From positions 53,123,759 through 53,187,758 of the forward strand of contig JAKGHH010000003.1 in NCBI GenBank assembly GCA_022828595.1: DNA of 64,000 bases, written 5' to 3'. The DNA is from Nelumbo lutea (taxonomy: Eukaryota; Streptophyta; Magnoliopsida; Proteales; Nelumbonaceae). This document shows positions 42,369 through 55,253 of the stretch, piece after piece. The notes under the pieces were generated by a model that ran no database searches, was not told the DNA's origin, and saw only the letters and a program-made list of their open reading frames with translations. The position numbers were made by a program, and so were the translations under genes. The first letter of the stretch is position 1; every line of letters starts with the position of its first letter.

Positions 42369-45002
42369 GGAAAATTCCCTAGGCCGAGTGCCAATTTAGT
42401 AATCGTACTTTAAATCGTGACAATCTAGTACCCGGACTTTCAATTTGGGACAATTTGGTACCTGATGTTAGATTTCCGTCGGTTAGAGGATAAAAAGTGT
42501 TAAATACCCCTAGTGCTATTTCGACTGATTAAAATTATTAAAATAACTCATCGAGCAATGCAAGTAGGAACCATTGTTCATACTTGCATTTACAGAGAAC
42601 CGGCTCCCTCATGTCGGTGGTTTCAGGCGAATGTGCCGCCGCGAAAGTTGATTTCAACGTACATGATGCTGGAAAATTATTGCGCCGCCGAGAATCCGAG
42701 AAGCATTGTCGTTTTCGGAGGACGACTCTTGTTGCCCGTTGCTGGAACATTCTTGCGCCCATTGTTTACTCAGCCGTTGCCGGAGAAGACGACTTGTTGC
42801 CGGCGCCGAAGAGACAACCAAGGTTCGTTCGTTCAACCCAGAATGAAGACAATATGTTTCGTTCGATCAACCCAGAATGAAGACCACAGGTTTTGTTCAT
42901 TCAACCCAGAATTTAGACAATAGGTTTCGTTCGTTCAAAAAACCTGGATTGGAACGAATCGAGCATACTAATTCATGGTTCCAAAAATAACAATCCCTCA
43001 CAATAATTTATCATTCTCCACCGTGCAAACATGAGGCTAGAAAGCCTTGAATAGGAGAGAGATCAAGTGTCCCTCCAAGAGGTGGAATAATCCCTCGGAA
43101 TATGTTCAAGTAAGATCACACAAAGTGTTGAATGAAGGAGGAAAAAAAGAAATTCCAAATCAAAACATTTGAGGCATAGAAGACAAAAAAAATCAAAACA
43201 ACCACAACATGGATAACAACAAAAATTAGTTGTGTATGCTCCATTAGAAGTTTAAGTGTCTAGAAAATCAGATAGCATATCTTTGTATTCTAATTGACGA
43301 TGCACAATCACAGGTAAGAAAATTCAGAACTCCAATAGCTCTGATTGCTCAACATTGATTTTTCTTTACACTAGTAAGTGGAAAGCATTCATGAGAGTTA
43401 AAGAAGCACACCTGAGAGGACTAACAATGGTCGGAGGAGTGTTAGGCAGGTCAAAACAAGCCAGACAATCAGCAGAGTGTTATAGATGTTCAAGAAGTTC
43501 AAAATTCCATTTGACACCACAATCCCCACTACTGAATCACCAGGTAAAATGACATCAAAGTTGTGGTTGTACAAGGTATTGAGACTCCTGGAATTTCTGC
43601 AATGAATTTGAAAGAAGATTTCAATGTAGTACTCATGTCTCTTAAAAAATAAGAGAAATTTGTGCAACTTAAGTCCTAATAAGAGTTATATGTGCCAACC
43701 ATTTACCCATGTTGACAACTAGTTCATAATCTGAATAGATCAATATGACTAATTTCCATCACCTAAGGCTTGTCCTTACTGACCTTCATCTCCAACGTAA
43801 TTTGGCCCTGCCTAAATCTAACTAATTCCCCAGATTTCCCCTGTTAGATCTGGCACACCTCAGTGGAATTTGGATCGCCAAGAATCAACCCATTGCCACA
43901 TTTAGGTAGGTAAGTTAGTATCTAAAGCAAAATGGCCAACTCAAATACCATATGAGAACTACTTGGCTATAGATATAACTCTTTCAAGACAGACAAAGTC
44001 TACATTCAGACTATAAAATTTTCTCTTGCAAGAACAATACGAGTGTTTGATGTCTGAACAGTGAAAATAAATCCCTATCCAAGCCAAGGAATGAAGGAAT
44101 AGCTTTCCATGTTTGGTTTGAACATATTCTTTAAGAAAATTTTCTGATTTATCCCAGTGAAGGTTTTGTATGAACGAAAATTCCTAACCAAACAACTTAT
44201 ACCTGGTATTTATAATGAGATACTATTTTGATGATGTGACGATGGAAACGGAAAGCAATAGTTAGCCATTACGAATGGATTATGAAATAGAATTTAAGAA
44301 AGTATTTTCCACCTTTCCCAATCAATTGTACATACAAATGTCAATTGCGGGCAGACATTGTTTCAATTACTAGTCATCCTTGGATATGACAGTCTTGAAG
44401 TAAAAATCCGTAATTGTCTATATCAAAAGGATTCTAAAGTTTTTCATTAGGGGAAGAGGGGTGCAGAGAATTACCTGGAAGAAGTTGCAAAAATTGGTAG
44501 GTAAAGAGAAGAGATTTTGAAGAAAAGGATTTGCGGAAATGACTGAGCTTAAAGTCTTGAAACACCGATCAGTGGATGATAACAATGACCTGTGTAGTAG
44601 TTGGATGATGTTGGGGGGGTTGAAACGATGCATGCAACACCAAAAAGCGACCTGTGCATTTTGTTCGTTCAACCCAAAATGAAGGCAACAGGTTTCGTTC
44701 GTTCAACCTAGAATGAAGACAACAGGTTTTGTTCATTCAATCTAGAACGAAGACAACAGGGGATTAGGGAAATAAGAAGGGTTTTTCGTAAAGGGTATTT
44801 TTGGTATTTTAAAAATTTTAACTCAGATGTGGGTTTTTAACTGACTTAATTCTAACATCGGGTACCAAATTGTCGTAAATTAAAAGTTTGGGTACCAAAC
44901 TGTCCCAAATTGGAAGTCCGAGTACTAGATTGTTACGATTTAAAGTACAGGTACTAAATTGGTACTCGACCTAAGTATAGAGTACCTATCGGAAAATTTC
45001 CC
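42369..45002. mobile_element. Mutator-like element with long TIRs, 2.6 kb
   Basis: Perfect 9-bp duplication ATAAATTTA (42360-42368 and 45003-45011), the MULE signature. TIRs of roughly 110-150 bp share TACTTTAAATCGT, CAATCTAGTAC, CCAATTTGGGACA-type blocks and a TTTGGTACC motif. Just inside each end lie copies of a repeat of about 30 bp built on CGTTCGTTCAACC-AGAATGAAGACAA in the same orientation. A GC-rich segment (42590-42830) with open frames on both strands could be captured host DNA, but I cannot assign it. No MURA transposase found. Confidence 0.88.
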
Positions 45003-45089
45003 ATAAATTTAAATATAGAGAGGTAATTTTTGTTATCACAAAATTTCAGAAATATTTTTGAGGCTTTTCGTACTTCTTAAATTAGTATA

Positions 45090-46032
45090 GATATGAATAT
45101 TAACTCTCATCCCCTCTCATTGATTCCAATTATTTACGTTACTTTGTTTCAAATTCAAATTGGCTTCTGTTTTAATGGACTCCAATCATCTCTCCTCATT
45201 AACTTATGTGATTAATTCTTCTCTCATTAATTCTAATTTCCTCTATGCTTAATTAGTAACCATAAAATTGGGAAGGCTTTCATGGCATGCAACAGCTTAT
45301 AGGGATGCAAGGTGGATTCCACATGGAGAGCCTAGAAGTTATGTTTGGTGAAAAACCTGGAAAGCCAGAATATATACTTTAACTAAACAAATAAATCAAC
45401 TTTCCAGCAAAGCTAGTTTTAGTAGACTCTTCAAAGTGGTTTATTAAGAATTAAGATATACTTATAACATAAATATATAGGTTTCCTAAGAATTAAGATA
45501 TACATGCATGCTTATCTTAATTTCTTTGGGAACAATTTTCAATCGTTTCCTGTGAATCCATGCTCCATATCTACTATTACAGGTTTTTCTTTTTTCAGTA
45601 GTGTTTATATGACTCACTTATAGTCATCTAAATAATTAGGTTTAGTATCGTTAATGTAACCTTTGAAGCGCAATACATATACATGTGTTTATCATAATTT
45701 TTTCACCTGTATCCATGCCTATATCTTGATGCATCTCTTAAAGCTGTCTTTCCGATATTCTTCTATTTATTACATGTTATTAGAAGCAGTTGTTACCTAA
45801 TATGACCAAATAACATAGGGAGAGTAGGTACTTCAACCACTTGGGCACAAGTTGAAATTTATGCTATGGGCAAGGATTGGAAGGAGGAAGACTGGAGGGC
45901 TAAAATATATATATATTTTAGGGCCCTATAGAAGGGTTTCTTGGTTGAAGATAAAAAGATTACAAATTTGGATTCTCTCTGGATTATTGACTAGACTCCA
46001 GCTGTTGACCCATTAGTTGAGATGGTCAGTCG
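45090..46032. other. Spacer, no gene found
   Basis: AT-rich sequence with Helitron-like CTCTCATTAATT and ATGCTTAATTAGTAA motifs near 45250, otherwise unassigned. Confidence 0.35.
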
Positions 46033-46558
46033 TAGGGGTGTATTCGAGCCAAAGCTCCATTCGAGCTAGAGATTTGAGCTCGAGTTTGGCTCGGTTCAAA
46101 TCTTGCAAGTTCAAGCTCGGCTGCAAGAAGTTAAGTTTTTTTTTTTTTTCTAAAAAGTAAAAATTATATATATATATATATATATTTTACATGCAAAGAA
46201 GTAAGAAATATAAAAATTGTTTATTACTTACTATACATATAAAAAATAAAAAATATACATATAAAAACGTTTTTATTTTACATACAAAAAATAAGAATTA
46301 TAAAAATTATTTACTATTATATATAAAAAATAAAAATTATTTATCATATATATGTATATGTATATAATAAAAAAGTACTTATTTATTATACTAGGCTTGC
46401 AAGCCTCATGATCTGAATTTCACTGGGCTCAAGCTCATATTGATTAACAAACGAATCTATATATCAGGCTCGAAACTTGGTTTAAGCCAAGCTGAACTGA
46501 AATTTCCATGAACTAACCTCGAATAACTCGCGACAAGTTGGGCTCGTGACCACCCCTA
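46033..46558. mobile_element. Non-autonomous hAT element, 526 bp
   Basis: Ends TAGGGGTGTATTCGAGCC and, reversed, TAGGGGTGGTCACGAGCCC. Flanks GTCAGTCG and ATCAGTCA share six of eight bases. Subterminal AGCTCGA and GGCTCG motifs with an AT-rich middle. Confidence 0.82.
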
Positions 46559-46566
46559 ATCAGTCA

Positions 46567-47399
46567 ACATCCCTCCAATTATGAGTCATGGGCAGGCTAT
46601 AGGTGATAAGGTTAATGAATCTCAGTATCTCACATGCACCCTGCTCTTCCTATCGGCCGGGGTAGTGACGTTTCAAAATGGCCTTTTGTCCAAAATTCGG
46701 ATACTTCACGTTTCAATGAATTCAAGAAACGATACATATCATACTATATACACCGATACATTGCGATACTTTGCAGTTATAAAATCATCACAGCTGTGAC
46801 ATTTTACAGCATAAATATGACGGTGGATAAAAGTTGGCATGTTGTGGGCCTTATTCCCTCATGTGGGATCCATTCCATGCAATTGGGCTAGATTGGACTG
46901 ACTATGGAAGGATTCGAGTTGGCTCCCCTAAGTACTCCAGTAGTCCTTTAGGGATGTCATAGAGGATATTGGGCCATTGATGATAGACCACGTAAGCCTG
47001 ATGCTGATGTGTGTGGGACCCACATGCATGGTTCTGTCAGTGTTTATTGTGTTTGTGACGGGTGGGTGGTGGGTTAGTACGTAGAACTGTAAAATAAACA
47101 TTGGAGGAGGATAAGGATTACAAGTAATACGTACTCCTAGCCATGTTGCTATATATATATATATGTCTAATTTCTTCTATCTCAAAATAACCCTACTGGC
47201 TACTGGTACTAGCAAATTAAAGCAGATGATCATATACCATTCAGATTTCAGAAAATGAAAACTGATTTTATTCTCACGTTTGGCTACAAGCAGTTTATTC
47301 AACTATATATTTTTCCAAATTTTGGAACTTTCAGATGTACATGTTTGAATTAAACGTGAAAGGACACAGAAAAATTAAGGGAAGGCTTGGTCGTTTGAT
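46567..47399. other. Spacer and 3' side of the defensin-like gene
   Basis: No coding signal. On the minus strand GAATAAAC near 47293-47300 is a plausible poly-A signal about 100 bp after the stop codon of the gene at 47400. Confidence 0.4.
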
Positions 47400-47662
47400 T
47401 CATGTGTAGCAGCAGCACTTGAAGATAGTGCCATTGTGATAGCAGTTTCCACCTTTGGGGTATCCAAACCTATGGCAGGCAGCTCTGCAGTTCCAGATGA
47501 CCCAGCAGCTCCCAATACAGACTTGATCATCACCTTTTACAGTTTTCACTGCATGTTTTTCCAGTAGCTGGATTCAGCATTTTCTAGCAGAAATATTGAA
47601 AACACAGTGCGTGCATGCATGCAATTGCAACAGATGTACGATCGACAGATTCATGGTCATGG

Positions 47663-47697
<35 letters not shown>

Positions 47698-47813
47698 AGA
47701 TCGATTGCAATGACAGAAAACTCAAACAGAAATAAATGAGGTTGCTGATTACCTAGAACAACTGAGGTGAAGAAGAGAGCCACGAACAAGACAGCAACAG
47801 CATTTCTAGCCAT
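47400..47813 (-). CDS. Small secreted cysteine-rich (defensin-like) peptide, two exons
   Basis: Exon 1 (47813-47753) encodes a signal peptide, MARNAVAVLFVALFFTSVVL. Exon 2 (47548-47400) encodes a short linker and a mature part with CIGSCW, WNCRAAC, GGNCYHNG and a terminal CCC cluster, ending at TGA. The joined frame is 69 codons: eight cysteines, a C-x3-C and a GGNC gamma-core-like motif typical of CS-alpha-beta peptides. The phase-1 intron of 204 bp between the signal peptide and the mature peptide is the usual defensin layout. Acceptor TGCAG at 47551-47549 is preferred; AAAAG nine bases downstream would also keep frame. Spacing differs from classic plant defensins, so defensin-like (DEFL) is safer. 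Such peptides are exported to the apoplast and act in defence or signalling; the role here is inferred from form only. Confidence 0.8.
47549..47752 (-). other. Intron of the defensin-like gene with (AT)n tract
   Basis: GTAATC donor after TTCTAG and TGCAG acceptor. It contains an (AT)n microsatellite at about 47664-47694 and a GCATGCATGC run. Confidence 0.75.
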
Positions 47814-47874
47814 TTTTCTTTGCTCTGATCACTGGTGGAGATACTACGCAAAGACAAGAGGCTCAACCAACTGG

Positions 47875-47881
47875 TTTTATA
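47875..47881 (-). promoter_or_regulatory. TATA box of the defensin-like gene
   Basis: TATAAAA on the minus strand, about 62 bp upstream of the ATG. This predicts a short leader of about 30 nt, usual for small secreted-peptide genes. Confidence 0.6.
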
Positions 47882-48412
47882 GCATAATTCTGATGAGCAC
47901 TGTTTCTTAACAAAAAAGAGAATGGAAGCTTATTAGAATATCCAATGGATTATTCTTTTGTGCTGTTGGTTTCATTGATGAATAGCTAATGAACTTCTCA
48001 CATGCGGGAAACGTTATAAAAGCAATGGGATTTTGGCATGGAATGCTTGGACGAGTGTAATTAATTCTCTGGAGAGTCTGGACCTTTGACGAATGTAATG
48101 CTTGGAGTCCGGCCTCTGGCTATTTAATTATTTTGGATTCAAAAGTTAGAAAGCTTTCTTGGTGGAATATATAGAATAAAGCATGCACGAGAGGCAATAA
48201 ACTAAGTTGGGCTTAAAGAATTTTGACTAAGCTTTTCTTGGGAGAAATAAATGCTAGAGAATCGACCCACCTTGTCCGTAATTAAGCGCTCAAGTCAGGT
48301 CGATTCCGATTCGTACGTCCTGGTGCTGGTAGTGCTTGCTGTTAAACTAGAATCCCAGAAATTAGAAAGCAAGATAAATGATGTTGTCTAATTTTCTAAT
48401 GGCTGGCAGATC

Positions 48413-48459
<47 letters not shown>

Positions 48460-49080
48460 TGATCATATATATTAGATTTATAGAAAAATCTATGATGCCG
48501 AAAAGATATGGTATAAGAAGAGTTTTGATCAATTAAAACCTACCTGAATTTTGATAAATAATACCTGATTGGCTATCACATTTATTATTCCAGTCAAAAG
48601 TATTTCAGATATCATATCTTTTCCATATCATAGTAGAACCCTAGATTTATTTATTGATACATATCGTTTTAATAAGGCTATCATGGAACGTATAGAAATC
48701 AATTGTTGCGTTTCTTTCTTTGTTACTAGTGGAAACCATGCGATGCACAGGAAAATCTGAAAGATTTAATAATTTTATTTATTATTAACTAATACAAAAT
48801 TAATAATTAAAATTCATTGTTAATTAACTAAAAATATTCAAAGTTATTGTTAATATCTAAAATTTTAATAATTGTATTTTCATTTAATGTTTACAAAAAA
48901 TAATTATTGTTAATTTAATATGAACAAATACTTTTTAATAAATTTAGTTTTATTAATAATTTATAGTAATTTTAATAATTGTTATTATTATTATTATTTC
49001 TAAATAAAATTTTGATTAACTTTAAATAAATAAAAATAATTATAAAAGCTAACGTTTTTATTAATTTCAATAATAATTAA
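47882..49080. other. Spacer, AT-rich
   Basis: No gene seen. (AT)n tract at about 48416-48455; very AT-rich from 48760 on. Confidence 0.4.
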
Positions 49081-49089
49081 CAATTATAT

Positions 49090-49549
49090 ATGAATGACAA
49101 TGGGGTGGGTTCAGGGCGGAGCACCCCATCCTTGTCCCTGCCCCATAGTCAACACACTCTACCCCATCCTTGCCCCATCCCCAATGTCAAGCGGGTTGAA
49201 GGCAAAGCAACCACTCCTCAATGTCGGGCGAGTTCAGGGGCAAGGCACCCCACTCCTCATTAAGGATGGGGAATTCTCGAATTTCCCCGTGCCATCCCCA
49301 GTATTGGGCGGGTTTAAGTAGACGTATAAACCGGGTCGTGTTGGGCCGAGCCTTGGGCCAGGCCAAGCCGTGGACCGAGCCAAGCTATGTGAGGTCCATT
49401 TTTAAAAAATTGAAAAAGATGTTTAAATTTTTATTTCATATGATTTTTCATGTATACAATTGTTTATATATATAATTAGACCTATTCATGGGCTAGGTAC
49501 CCTAACGGTCCAGCCTTATACTATTACATATATAAAAAAAGTACTTATG

Positions 49550-49599
<50 letters not shown>

Positions 49600-49850
49600 T
49601 TATTAAATTATTAACAAATATCAATTTACTATTAGGAAATATAAATTAGTTTACTAATTTATTAAATTATTACTGAATTAATATAATATTAGTTTATAAA
49701 AGTATACTGAAAATAAGACATTTTGTGTATAGATCAGGCTTCGGGATCGGGCTTGAGCTTGGGCTTTATATAAGGGTTGGGCTTGAGCTCAATATCTAGG
49801 CCTAATGGTCAAGCCGGGCTTAGTCTTGGGCTTGCACACTTTCTGTTAAT
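49090..49850. mobile_element. GC-rich hAT-type remnants
   Basis: 49100-49400 holds GGGGCAAGGCACCCC-type repeats and GGGCCGAGCC-type motifs in AT-rich surroundings. At 49480 TAGACCTATTCATGGGC matches the terminal repeat of the hAT at 28464, but no right partner is found. 49740-49840 repeats GGGCTTGAGC-type motifs. Probably several broken or nested hAT elements, with a long (TA)n at about 49552-49598. Confidence 0.5.
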
Positions 49851-51239
49851 AAAGAGGCTTGTGTTAATTATAAAACAATGATTTTTTACAAATTAAAAAT
49901 TTTATTTACTTCTACTCTAGTATATATACATTTATATATATATATATATATAAAATTTGTTATTTAAATATTATATATAATAATATTTACCATATATGCA
50001 TATAACTTCCAAGTTGAGTTTATTAGGGGTTGTTTAGCTTGAGCCCTATCCACTAAAGCCATCATTGGACTCCAAAAGTTTGATGCCCAATTAGACTTTG
50101 GATCAGATTATCCTTAATAATGCATGGGCATGGTACATATCTTAGCTAGACCTAATTCAAAAGAAAATAGTTGCTTGAGCATGCAAATTTATAGATCTAA
50201 TCGGGTTAGGTTAGGTTATAAATGATTCGTTACTTTTTATTATTAATTATTAAAATATTATAATTATTAAATTACTATATTTCTTTAAATACAATAATTT
50301 ATGGAAATTATCATACTTTTAGAAATATTGCTAATTTCTTGACTAAAACTAATTAAATATAAATTTCTGGTAATTAAGTATAACTTTTTGGTAATAAAAT
50401 GTAATTTTCTACTATTTATAAATTAAATTATAATTACTGTTAATTATAGTTTAAAAATAATTATTGTTAATTATATTACTATTAATAATTAAAATACATT
50501 ATTTTTTCATTATTATTCATTATTTTTTCAATAAAATATAATTAATTGATTTTTTTAATTATTTTTAGTATTTTAATTAAGCTTTAGTTTTTCCAGAATT
50601 TTGGGATTTTTAATTAATTTTTAGTGTTTTTTCATTATTATTCAGTAATTTTTGCATATAAGTATTTTTCAATAATTTTCAGTATTTTCATCATTTAAAT
50701 ATCTATTTAAATAGATACCATAGTTAATAAAGAAACAATTAATTTTGAATATTTTCAATAATTTTTGGCTTGGGAATTTTTTAATAGTTTTTGGTATTTT
50801 AATAATAAAATACTATTAATTGTACTTTGACTTATTTTTAGTAAATACCCTTATTAATATAAAATATTGCTGATTTTCAATATTTTTAATATTTTAATTA
50901 TTTTTAGGTTTTTCAGAATTTTTCATATTTTTAATTAATTGTTGGTATTTTAAACTATCAATTAATATTTTTTATTAGCATTTATTAAGGTCTCAACTCA
51001 TAAGTTATCTAATTATATTATTAAAACTATCAATTAATATTTTTATATTGAAATTTCTTATTTTTATTGGCATTTATTAAGTTGGATTTTTAAGTGCAAT
51101 TGAAACACATTTTTAATATATACCATGTTTTGTTAATATTTATTTTTAGTGAAAGTATAGTGGATTTTTAAATTAATAATTTTTTGATTCTTTAACCTCA
51201 ACCTACTTATATTATTTGATTTATACCATGGTTTTCAAT
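49851..51239. other. Very AT-rich spacer
   Basis: Mostly drifted TTAATTATTTTTAGTATTTT-type repeats from 50230 to 51180; no gene or clear element boundary seen. Confidence 0.4.
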
Positions 51240-51500
51240 ACTGGACCGGACCGAAAAAATTGGGAACCAGTTTCATTTTACCCTAGAACCATTATTTTGC
51301 CATAAACCATAGATTTGATCAACAAACTACTGATTCGGGCGATCAAACCGTTTGAATCATCCAACGGTTTTGGCCATTTTTTATTTTTTGTCAGAATGGG
51401 CCATCCGTTCAGTTCAAACGATTGGACCGTCCGACCCAAAAACCGGACCTCTGATCAGTTCATTGTCCAGTTTGGTTTTAAAAACTTTGATTTATATTAT

Positions 51501-51548
<48 letters not shown>

Positions 51549-51700
51549 TTTAAATGTAATAATAACATGCATTAAAATAAGAGCCATTGGAAAACCCAAA
51601 GGTCTCTCTCTTAAATATCTTTTTTAAATGTAGTAATAACATGCATTAAAGTAAGAGGCCTTGGAAAACCCAAAGGTCTCTCTCTAATAGTATACAATTT
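51240..51700. repeat. TE remnant, CT microsatellite and short tandem repeat
   Basis: 51240-51490 is an inverted-repeat remnant (GGTTTTCAATACTGGACCGG to TCCAGTTTGGTTTTAAAAAC). A (CT)n run follows at about 51503-51550. Then TAAATGTAATAATAACATGC...GGTCTCTCTC is repeated twice (about 51551 and 51626). Confidence 0.6.
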
Positions 51701-52306
51701 TATTAACCTAATCAATATAAGCAATGACTACTGTTTTATGTTTTTAAAACGAAGAAAATAAGAAAATGCAAAAAATGGAGAAAAAATAGATAAATAGATT
51801 CTCTCAAAGGAGAGGATGCTGACATGGACAAACCAATTTTAATGTATATAGATGGTTCTAAATTCTAATATAAGTTGATACCGTAAGTGTATATGGACTG
51901 ATTTCTCTGATTCTCATTAATCCCCCTCTTTCCAAATTTGAATTTTGATTTTTTGCTCATTAATCCCCCTCTCATTAATTAGCAATTTAATGCATGCTTT
52001 CAAATCTGAATTTGGATTCCTCTTATTAATCTAATTAATTTTATTCTCATTGTTGATTTTTCTTCTCATAATTATTAGTATAAAAACTACTAGTTTTGGT
52101 AATAAGAAGATTTGAACCTCACTAGGCCACACCACATTTGCTTGCTGTATGCATTTTTATAGTAGATGTTTTTTTTTATAAATGTTAAAATTAATTATTA
52201 AAATTTATATTGATAATAATTAAGATACACCATGCCTTTTTGATAATTTGAACTTTCTTGGTTGGAATAATTAATCAAACTTACCTTGACATTTGAACTT
52301 GATTAG

Positions 52307-52480
52307 CAATTAAGCATGTGTGTTGCACGTATGATTTTTTTTCATATTAATTACTTTAATTTTAGATATATCATAGTTAGGATAGAAATTGAAAATTAAT
52401 AAAAGTAACAATATGGTTAAAAATAAACTTAAATACTTGTACTAAATGTGTACCTGCAGAAATTTTAAATTACAATAACA

Positions 52481-52536
<56 letters not shown>

Positions 52537-54365
52537 TACTACTACTACTAAAGTTTGTATTCCATTTCTATCTTAAATAAAAATAACTTTTATTTTAGAA
52601 TTATTTTTACTGAATATGATGATTATATAACATTATAAATGTTTTGAAATGTCCTTGACAAAATTCTGTACTTTTTTATCTTTTGTGCTTTACCTTTTTT
52701 TAATATTTATTATTCAATAATGACATTATTAATTTCTTTGAAAAGTTTGACCATTGACCGACCATTTAAATAGGAAAATAGCTTTGCTTTCGGATCAATT
52801 TTCAATTATATATTTCATTTACATTATGTACATAATTTTTACTTATCACACTTAATTTTTGTTTGACTCAAACGACTAACCCACGACCTAAAAAGAAAAA
52901 CAAATTGATTTCTAGGTTGACATTAAATTTTGTATTACATTTCCATTGTTGATACAATTATATCTTATGTATAATATTTTTTTTTGTGATTCTTTGTATT
53001 TTCTATTTTTAAAAATTGTATTATTTGACAATGACATCATTTCATTTCTAGGTTGATTTTAATTTTGACATTCCATTTTCATCATTTACAAAATAGTACT
53101 TCTTACATTTCATACTTATTTTTGTTCAGTATAATGAATATACAATATTAAGAATATGCCCAGTTCTTTTTTTTTGTATTATATATTTTATTTATTTTAA
53201 TTTTTTATTATTTAGTTACGGTATTGTTTATTAACGGATTTGACCCCAAATGGTTGAATTGCTTACCCACCACCGAGAGGGAAGAAAATGGTTTTGTTTT
53301 CAAATTATTTTTCAAAATATTTATTTTTATATTATTAAAATTAATGTTATTGATTTAATTAGTAGAATTTAATGATGAGAAAAATATATCTAAAACATTT
53401 CTTATTTATAATCAATGTTTTCAACTTGTTGTTGACCTACTCGATTGAATCGTTTGAACTGTCACTTGGCCTTGATTCTAGGTTTGGTTTTATTGAAACT
53501 CCCTCCTTTTGGTTAAAAACCGTCTAACTTGGGTGGTTCAACCATTGACCTATTCGACCTAGTAACCAAGTCACAAGTTGCGCACTTAATTATGTGCAAA
53601 CTTTTGGAAGCCATAACTTTGCACTTCGATGTCCGACTGGGGTTATATTTTTTCTTTTATTATTTTTAGTAACTTTTTGATCTGTATGTCCCAAGGGAAT
53701 TATATGCCTTGCCTTGCTATTTTCACGAAAAAAACCCATTTTTGGCCTCAATTTGCAATTTTTAATATTTTTAGGAATAAAAAATTTAAAACAGAATTTA
53801 AAAAATATAAATAAATGTAACATAATACATACATTGTATGTAATATATGTAAAACATAACTATGATATATGTAAAACATAATTATACTATTTATTGATAA
53901 AATATATCTTTATACACACGTAGTGTTAATGCAGAGCAGTTCAACTCGTTTGACCTTGACAATCGAACTGGTGACCTATGATCCGAAGGTAAAAGCGGAT
54001 TGGCCTTAGGGTCGGTTTTTAAAACATTGTTTATCATATTTATTATTGTTTAATATGTCAAATATATGATGTTAAAAATATTCTAATTTTTTAATTTTTA
54101 TATTTTTTCACTTTATATATTTTTGAATTTTATTATTTAATTGTGGAAATATGGATTTACCCATTTGATGCAAATGGTTTAATTTCTTACCACCACCTAG
54201 ATGAAAACACTATTTTATCTAGGTAGATATTAAAAGTGTAAGTTTTTATGTTATTGAAACTGTTAATTTATTTATGTATATATTTAATTGTAGAATTTAA
54301 TGATGAGAAGAAATAAAGAAACCTTAAATATATGATTCAATGAAGATAAATGCAAATTAATATCT
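52307..54365. mobile_element. AT-rich dispersed repeat, copy 2 (Helitron-like)
   Basis: Second copy of the 40206-42250 unit in the same orientation, about 12 kb away. Shared landmarks include the (ATT)n run (52482-52538), GACCCCAAATGGTTGAATTG and CACCACCTAGATG near the right end. Reversed, the left boundary reads CACATGCTTAATTGCTAA, a possible Helitron CTAA terminus. Confidence 0.65.
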
Positions 54366-54970
54366 TAAATATATGATTCAATTAAAGCTCAATTCAATTA
54401 TGTATACCCTTAATACAGTCAAATACAAAGCCAAATCCAGTTATTATTTAGGTATCTAAGAAATTATTTTTAAAATCTGCTCTGCTATTCTCATTTAAGA
54501 GGGCCAGATCTAATATGCGAGCACAATGAGCAAGCACTTCACGGGTAGGTTGGGGATATATATGGAACAGGTGTCAAAATTTTTAATGAATAAGTAGCGG
54601 TAGCCTTCCAGTATGGAGGATAAAAAAGTGTGCTTATCATTATTGTATCCATGCTGAAAATTTTCGAAATTTTAGAACTTCAGACAAAATTTGTCTGATA
54701 AGTGTTAACTATTTTTTTTATTTTATTATTGTATCCTAATATTTTTATAACTAGTTCTTATTAATTTTATATTATATTGAAAAGGGGGTAAAATAAGTGG
54801 ATAACTTTTGGACAGAATTTTGAAAATTTAGCTAAAATATAATATACCCACCCAATACTTTTCATATTTCCCACAACTTTCAACAAAACCAGGTCACCAC
54901 TCAAACAATAGATATCTATTACCATACCATATAATAAAAATGAGAATGGTTATTATCTTGGTCGAATGAC
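54366..54970. other. Spacer, no gene found
   Basis: AT-rich, unassigned. Confidence 0.35.
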
Positions 54971-54974
54971 CTGA

Positions 54975-55253
54975 GGGTCCGTTTGCTACGCAGCTGGAAT
55001 GGGAATTGGAATGGTGTATTTCCATAGTTTGTTTGGTTCAGATAAAAATAGGAATGAAATTGGAATTAGTAGGAAAGGAATTTCATTCTTAAGGAAGAGA
55101 TAGGGAATGGCCATTCTTTCAAATAAGAGAATGTCATTCCAGTAGAAATAAGAATGGGATTCCGATTCCATTCAACCAAACAGTTAGAATCAAAATAGCT
55201 AATCCATTCCGATTCTAATTCCAGACCCTATTCCTGTAAACTAAATGGGGCCT
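54975..55253. mobile_element. Candidate Tourist-like MITE
   Basis: Ends GGGTCCGTTTG and, reversed, AGGCCCCATTTAG. The interior is dense in GGAATGGGAATTGGAATG and its complement, so the unit folds back on itself. A clean target duplication was not found. Confidence 0.55.

Noticed and set aside
42584..42880. 98-codon frame inside the MULE as a real protein
   Set aside because: Equal-length frames exist on the other strand, and half of it runs through the subterminal repeat.
47574..47752. Unspliced 79-codon reading of the defensin-like gene
   Set aside because: It runs through an (AT)n tract coding YIYIYIYI, while splicing yields a cysteine-rich mature peptide.
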